A DNA stretch of 64,000 nt from JBDREC01 sp043820105 [NCBI: Pseudomonadota bacterium] (GTDB lineage Bacteria > Bdellovibrionota_F > JAHFAK01), in contig JBDREC010000090.1 in the NCBI GenBank assembly GCA_043820105.1, positions 124,001-188,000 on the forward strand, given 5' to 3'. The translations under genes were made by a program, and so were the position numbers. The notes beneath the pieces were generated by a model that saw only the letters and a list, made by a program, of their open reading frames with translations, was not told where the DNA came from and ran no database searches. Below are positions 61,949-64,000 of this stretch, in pieces; positions within the stretch are counted from its first letter, which is position 1; every line of letters begins with the position of its first letter.

Positions 61949-62230
61949 TTATTTAGTATCTAACAATTTGATAAGATGCCAGCCGAATTGAGTTTGAAAA
62001 GGTTCAGAAGTGTCACCCTTTTGCATATTCCACGCCATATCTTCAAATTCCTTAACCATTGCACCTTTGCCAAACCATCCAAGTGATCCACCTTCTTTAC
62101 CTGATGGACAAAGAGAATTTTCCTTCGCTATATCTTCAAAACTTTTTCCACTATCTACATCAGTTTTTAATTGCTCGGCTTCTTCCTTAGTTTTTACAAG
62201 CACGTGACATGCATTAACTTCATTGTACAT
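61949..62230 (-). CDS. ppiC: Small parvulin-type peptidyl-prolyl isomerase
   Basis: A 93-residue single-domain PpiC/Par10-like rotamase that accelerates cis-trans isomerisation of X-Pro bonds. The whole parvulin core is present: ACHVLVKTKEEAEQL, FEDIAKENSLCPSGKEGGSLGWF, MVKEFEDMAW and QFGWHLIKLLD. No signal peptide, so it is cytoplasmic. It converges on the repeat lipoprotein gene. Confidence 0.93.
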   Translation of the reverse strand: MYNEVNACHVLVKTKEEAEQLKTDVDSGKSFEDIAKENSLCPSGKEGGSLGWFGKGAMVKEFEDMAWNMQKGDTSEPFQTQFGWHLIKLLDTK

Positions 62231-62252
62231 AAGTACTCCTTTCTTAGTTTAT

Positions 62253-62285
62253 TAGCTGTAGGCTGTAAGCTATCAGCTATCAGCC
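62253..62285. repeat. Heptad array, unit GTAAGCT/ATCAGCT
   Basis: Four to five units (TTAGCTG, TAGGCTG, TAAGCTA, TCAGCTA, TCAGCCC) upstream of the parvulin start. Related to the AGCTACC family at 7166. Confidence 0.65.
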
Positions 62286-62425
62286 CTAAGCAGGAATTTG
62301 TTAGGATAATAATTAAAAAGCAAATTGCAAACATAAAAAGTAAATCAAAAGGTTCTTAATCATTGCAAAACCGCTTGGCATTTCCTACTATTTCAATAAT
62401 TAAATAATTTTTCAGGCATTGCAAA

Positions 62426-63067
62426 ATGAAACTAAAACTTCAGACTACCTTTGAAGAAATTCCTAATTCTGTAATTCATGGCATAGGTTTTTTGCTTTCC
62501 ATTGCTGCCCTAGTTTTAATGGTGGTGTTTTCTGTTAAGAATGGCAATGCCTGGCATGTTGTAAGCTCAAGTATTTTTGGCAGTACTTTAATAATTTTAT
62601 ATTTATCTTCAACTTTATATCATGCTTTTTTCCATAAAAAAACAAAAGCAGTTTTTAGATTAATGGATCATATTGTTATCTATTTGTTGATTGCAGGGAC
62701 CTATACACCTTTTGCTCTTTGTGTGATTCAAGGAGGCTTTGGCTGGACTCTATTTGGCCTTGAATGGGGACTTGCAATAATTGGAATTGTTTTTAAAAGT
62801 ATTACAAAATACAAATATGATTTTTATGCAACCCTTGGTTATGCGTTAATGGGATGGCTTGTAATAATAGCAATTGGACCACTGTTTATTAATTTGTCAT
62901 TTATGGGTATATTATGGCTCGTATTAGGTGGTTTAAGCTATACAATTGGCATAATCTTTTATTTTTTTGATACAAAAGTAAAATATTTTCATTTTTATTG
63001 GCATGTATTTGTTCTAGGTGGCTCGATTTGTCACTTCTTTGCTTTCTTTTTTCATGTTATACCATAA
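62426..63067 (+). CDS. Hemolysin III (YqfA/PAQR-like) membrane protein
   Basis: 213 residues with seven membrane segments. Conserved metal and charge positions of the family are visible: SSTLYHAFFHK, RLMDHIVIYLLIAGTYTPF and GGSICHFFAFF. Despite the name, most bacterial members are not proven hemolysins and may act in lipid homeostasis. No Shine-Dalgarno sequence is obvious; GCATTGCAAA precedes the ATG. The flavoprotein gene follows after 18 bases. Confidence 0.92.
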   Translation: MKLKLQTTFEEIPNSVIHGIGFLLSIAALVLMVVFSVKNGNAWHVVSSSIFGSTLIILYLSSTLYHAFFHKKTKAVFRLMDHIVIYLLIAGTYTPFALCVIQGGFGWTLFGLEWGLAIIGIVFKSITKYKYDFYATLGYALMGWLVIIAIGPLFINLSFMGILWLVLGGLSYTIGIIFYFFDTKVKYFHFYWHVFVLGGSICHFFAFFFHVIP

Positions 63068-63085
63068 AATTATTGAGGTGTTTTT

Positions 63086-63826
63086 ATGTCGGAAAAAAAT
63101 AAAAAGGTTTTTATTGTTAATGGGAGTCACAAGGGAAGAAAAGGAAATACTCATGTGCTTGTTGAGGCTTTTATTAAGGGAATAAAAAAAGCTAATGCCC
63201 AATTTGAATATATTGTTTTAAATGAATTAAAAATTGAAAGCTGTAAAGCCTGTTTTTACTGCTGGAGAAAGACAAAGGGCTTGTGCTGCATTAATGATGA
63301 TATGAAAACTTTAATTGAAAAGTTTATTGCTTCGGATTTTGTTGTGCTGGCTAGCCCTCTTTATATTGATAATGTTTCTGCTTTAATGAAGAATTTTATG
63401 GATAGACTGGTTCCCATTTTAGATCCACGTTTTGAGCTTGATGAGAATAATGAATCATTGCATAAAAAAAGATATTCAAAGTATCCAGACTTAATTGCCA
63501 TATCAAATTGTGGATATCCAGAGCAATCTCACTTTCAAGCTATTTCATTGTTATTTAAAAGAATGACTAGAAATATGCATTGTAAGCTAATAGCAGAAAT
63601 ATATAAAGAACAAGGTTCTTTATTGAAAGTAGATAGGCCTTTACATAATCCAAATGTAGATAGTTATTTAAGTGCTGTGGAAGAAGCGGCTCATGAAATA
63701 ATGAAACATATTTTCATAAGTAGTGAAACTAAAAAAAAATTATCCATATCTTTATCAGCTAAAGAAGACTACCTTAAAGAAGCAAATGAATTTTGGGAAA
63801 AAGCATTGAAAAAAATTGAGACCTAA
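63086..63826 (+). CDS. Iron-sulfur flavoprotein/NADPH-dependent FMN reductase-like
   Basis: 246 residues. The flavodoxin-like fold starts with VFIVNGSHKGRKGNT, which binds FMN phosphate. The Cys cluster CKACFYCWRKTKGLC near residue 52 fits CX2CX2CX7C of iron-sulfur flavoproteins, a [4Fe-4S] site. SPLYIDNVSALMKNFMDR is the typical dimer and flavin region. It probably transfers electrons in redox stress or anaerobic metabolism; the partner is unknown. GAGG precedes the ATG. Nothing recognisable follows to the window edge. Confidence 0.88.
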   Translation: MSEKNKKVFIVNGSHKGRKGNTHVLVEAFIKGIKKANAQFEYIVLNELKIESCKACFYCWRKTKGLCCINDDMKTLIEKFIASDFVVLASPLYIDNVSALMKNFMDRLVPILDPRFELDENNESLHKKRYSKYPDLIAISNCGYPEQSHFQAISLLFKRMTRNMHCKLIAEIYKEQGSLLKVDRPLHNPNVDSYLSAVEEAAHEIMKHIFISSETKKKLSISLSAKEDYLKEANEFWEKALKKIET

Positions 63827-64000
63827 ACTCCCTTTTTGTTGCCGCAATGCAATAAAACTTCCAGCTTTAACATAAAATAGATTTTGGGCAGCCTGTAAGG
63901 GGCTGGAATTATAGTTTATTGTTGCGTGGTGTTTTTGGCTTCTAATTTGCAGAAAACCTCATTTAACTTTGATTATGCTAAGGGATGGGATAAACATGAA

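Overview
The window is AT-rich (roughly a third G+C by eye, not computed) and comes from a diderm bacterium. Many lipoproteins, a TolC-like channel, RlpA, an LPP20-family lipoprotein, RodA/PBP2, PilZ, GGDEF and HD-GYP regulators, FHA proteins, a sigma-54 activator with kinase, TPR and GAF domains, and a TrmD fused to a second SPOUT domain together suggest a deltaproteobacterial-grade lineage (Myxococcota, Bdellovibrionota or a related candidate phylum). There is no rRNA here, so the placement is an inference.

Layout. 1-1258: 5' part of an exported protein running off the left edge. 1523-8144: translation/RNA operon nusA-infB-rbfA-nrnA-truB. 8170-11917 (minus): rpsP-khpA-rimM-trmD-aminopeptidase. 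12005-13991 (minus): ruvX-mltG-yjbQ. 14096-19245: efp, two tandem POT-type transporters, rsmB-like. 19250-20674 (minus): TolC-like. 20753-26808: histidine kinase, LPP20 lipoprotein, PPC-domain protein, mrdA, rodA. 27010-29430: an exported protein with its own sigma-54 promoter, a small unknown protein, tRNA-Val(UAC), and a stand-alone MetH-reactivation-like protein. 29464-35837 (minus): PilZ, lipB, CDP-alcohol transferase, GGDEF and HD-GYP response regulators, cysK, double-FHA, deoC. 35990-43672: mostly metabolic, cell-wall and RNA-modification genes. 43680-49559 (minus): a 1959-residue regulator. 50277-61930: accessory envelope region of long lipoproteins and exported proteins, interrupted by a decayed nuclease/Rad52 annealing module. 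61949-63826: parvulin, hemolysin-III-like protein, Fe-S flavoprotein.

Four themes stand out. (1) Intergenic regions carry many short arrays of 7-bp (sometimes 8-bp) degenerate tandem units. The unit differs between loci and arrays are often arranged as inverted pairs; several run into stop codons. (2) Four exact sigma-54 -24/-12 elements all precede genes for exported proteins or lipoproteins. The window also encodes a giant sigma-54 activator. (3) That activator begins with a tyrosine-recombinase-like DNA-binding region lacking catalytic residues, followed by a Ser/Thr kinase, a P-loop NTPase, TPRs, GAF, sigma-54 AAA+ and a Fis-type helix-turn-helix. (4) A PilZ gene with a good promoter and Shine-Dalgarno sequence has no ATG, GTG or TTG start and probably begins at ATC.
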